A stretch of DNA of 64,000 nucleotides from JAGVPT01 sp963772165 (GTDB lineage: Bacteria > Bacteroidota > Ignavibacteria > UBA10030 > UBA8401): assembly GCA_963772165.1 (NCBI GenBank), contig CAVYWA010000016.1, positions 1 to 64,000 of the forward strand, given 5' to 3'. The position numbers and the translations under genes are program-made. Positions within the stretch are counted from its first letter, which is position 1, and every line of letters begins with the position of its first letter. Below the pieces are notes generated by a model, which searched no databases, had not been told where the DNA came from, and saw only the letters and a list, made by a program, of their open reading frames with translations. Positions 62,686 to 64,000 of the stretch are shown here, in pieces.

Positions 62686-63597
62686 TTATTCTGCTCTCAA
62701 CGCAAGCCCGACCGCCGCTGCGTATTCCTGTTTCCTCGTTTCGATGTCGTGGTAATTTCTTAACGTCCGAGGAAGGGAGACTTTCTTGAACGGATCCATG
62801 ATCTCGACCGGAATGGAAACGAGCTGTTTCAGGCTTGCCACCAATGCCGGTGAGACGATCCTTCCGTGGAAAAAAACCGTTTCAACGTTGACCCCCTTTA
62901 CGTGCTCGGCAAGCTGCGCCATGTCGTTTTCGGTCGTCCATTCCATCGTAATAAAATCTTTCGTCTGCCCGCTTGCAATGACGCTCGCGTCAAAAGAGTT
63001 TTCATCCACGCCGACAAGCAACACCCGTTTGGAGGCGACCTCGGGATAATTGAAGAGGAGGGCATTCTCGGCGCCGAAGTGGTCGACATCGACGATATTC
63101 AAATTCCCGCTCAACTGCTTGCACACATTTGCCAGGAAGTTGAGGAAAATTTTCCTCACTGCCACGATCGCCGTTGTGTTGACCTGCAATTCTTCGTTCG
63201 AGTCCAGCACCATCGAGCTGACATTGAATGCGTTGGTATTCTTGACGAGCACATACTGGCTCAATTCCCACTGCGAATGCTGCTCCAGCTCCGACTCGGA
63301 AAGCGAAGCGTCCGTCGGGATAGATTGCACGACGATCATCTTGCTGTTGAGGCCGAAGGCAAACGTTCGCGAGCCGCTTCCGATATTCTTAAAGAAAGTT
63401 TGAAGCTCCCCGGCGAAACCCCGTTCGCGTTGCGAGGCGCCAGGCTGGCTGAACATGTCCTGGTCGTCAAAATTGATCGACGAATTGAATGAGCCTGCCG
63501 CGGTCAGCGTGTGCCCTTTGGGGCTTTGAGCGATCTCGACAGCGGTCACTTGTGATTGTTCAAGAATAAGGGCGATATGACGTTCGGTCGATTTCAT
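62686..63597 (-). CDS. PilM-like actin-fold protein (type IV pilus / competence related)
   Basis: 303 aa. HIALILEQSQVTAVEIA, ELEQHSQWELSQYV, VNTTAIVAVRKIFLNFLANVCKQL and VDVDHFGAENALLF follow the PilM/ComA pattern of the ASKHA fold: PilM links cytoplasmic and inner-membrane parts of the type IV pilus. Here pilN/pilO/pilQ are not downstream; instead rsmD and coaD follow, and a ComEA-like gene precedes with a 4-base overlap. Role in competence or secretion is inferred; the glycine-rich nucleotide site is weakly conserved. Confidence 0.7.
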   Translation of the reverse strand: MKSTERHIALILEQSQVTAVEIAQSPKGHTLTAAGSFNSSINFDDQDMFSQPGASQRERGFAGELQTFFKNIGSGSRTFAFGLNSKMIVVQSIPTDASLSESELEQHSQWELSQYVLVKNTNAFNVSSMVLDSNEELQVNTTAIVAVRKIFLNFLANVCKQLSGNLNIVDVDHFGAENALLFNYPEVASKRVLLVGVDENSFDASVIASGQTKDFITMEWTTENDMAQLAEHVKGVNVETVFFHGRIVSPALVASLKQLVSIPVEIMDPFKKVSLPRTLRNYHDIETRKQEYAAAVGLALRAE

Positions 63598-64000
63598 TTG
63601 ATGTTCACATAAGGTCGTAGTTTTTCAAATTTTTTTGCACCGATGCCTTTGATTTTCCTCAACTGTTCGACGGATGAAAACTCGCCGTGTTCATCTCGGT
63701 AGATCAAGATTTGCTCGGCAATGCTCTCACCAATTCCCGGGAGTGAAACAAGGTCGTCTTTTGTCGCCGCGTTCAGGTTAATTTTCTTTTTGGCTTTTCT
63801 GCCGCCGGTGGCGCTGCTCGTATCGTTTGTTCGATCGGCCGGAGGCGCCGCGCTGAGGTATTTCGAACGCTCTTCGAATTCTTTGTCGGATACGGAATAA
63901 TCGAATTGGCGGACCGGCGGCGTGAAATACGCTCGATACGCCCTGACCGCAACGCCTGCAACAAACACCATCGACAAGAACAGGAATATTCTCTGTTCGT
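63594..64000 (-). CDS. ComEA-like helix-hairpin-helix DNA-binding protein (5' end beyond window)
   Basis: The frame stays open to the window edge (residues EQRIFLFLS before the first internal Met), so the start is missing. An N-terminal membrane span (IFLFLSMVFVAGVAVRAY), a linker, and a C-terminal pair of helix-hairpin-helix motifs: KINLNAATKDDLVSLPGIGESIAEQIL and FSSVEQLRKIKGIGAKKFEKLRPYV. This is the layout of ComEA, which binds incoming double-stranded DNA during transformation. Overlaps the PilM-like gene by 4 bases. Confidence 0.87.
   Translation of the reverse strand, partial: EQRIFLFLSMVFVAGVAVRAYRAYFTPPVRQFDYSVSDKEFEERSKYLSAAPPADRTNDTSSATGGRKAKKKINLNAATKDDLVSLPGIGESIAEQILIYRDEHGEFSSVEQLRKIKGIGAKKFEKLRPYVNIK

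Overview
The window comes from a Gram-negative bacterium of the Fibrobacteres-Chlorobi-Bacteroidetes (FCB) group. It most resembles the Ignavibacteria/Chlorobiota side, which is an inference from content and not a phylogeny. Evidence: five secreted proteins end in type IX secretion (T9SS) sorting domains with an NFPNPFNPxT-like motif, there is a TonB-dependent receptor with an N-terminal carboxypeptidase-regulatory domain, and there is an outer-membrane set (kdsA, kdsD, lptC, an lptA-like gene, lptB, lolA). No plasmid, phage or replication-origin genes were seen.

Layout. 0-5.9 kb: the end of a GIY-YIG gene, then a surface-sugar cluster (DegT aminotransferase, polyprenyl-phosphate sugar transferase, Gfo/Idh dehydrogenase, hexapeptide N-acetyltransferase) that looks like a diacetamido-uronate pathway. 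A four-helix-bundle gene is inserted in it, and every gap is filled with period-7 repeats. 5.9-16.9 kb: secreted and surface proteins (lipoprotein, T9SS proteins, TonB receptor, tandem beta-helix proteins, a dockerin-like tail next to a T9SS protein). 17-21 kb: an M16 peptidase pair between two inverted copies of a 130-bp repeat. 21-25 kb: a GNAT acetyltransferase, a VOC protein, an SDR and a membrane glycosyltransferase. 25.2-27 kb: three small genes separated by attC-like elements, resembling an integron cassette array without an integrase. 27.6-29.8 kb: an octaheme HAO-like cytochrome and its membrane partner. 30.1-30.4 kb: tRNA-Ala(CGC) and SRP RNA. 30.8-45.6 kb: housekeeping operons (rng-transaldolase-gcvT; comB-ftsK-lolA; flippase-like protein, bi-domain oxidoreductase; PPIase-holA-DUF92 fusion). 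45.7-51 kb: a Kdo/LPS-export operon. 51-58.8 kb: a second four-helix-bundle gene, aroF, tyrA, a T9SS nuclease, an aminotransferase and pckA. 58.9-59.9 kb: a RAYT transposase between arrays of its palindromic REP repeats. 60-64 kb (minus strand): FmdB protein, aspartate aminotransferase, coaD, rsmD, a PilM-like protein and a ComEA-like protein.

The most unusual signal is a set of intergenic arrays in which different heptamers (TAAGAGA, GGACTAC, CAGAATT, TCATTGT, AATCTGC and CTGATTA types) are repeated with strict period 7. They are often inverted around genes, often start exactly at a stop codon, twice appear inside reading frames, and flank both four-helix-bundle genes.

About eight otherwise good genes carry single-base frameshifts, including ftsK and the lptA-like gene, which should be essential. 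Many of these indels are therefore probably assembly errors, and gene integrity calls should be read with that in mind.
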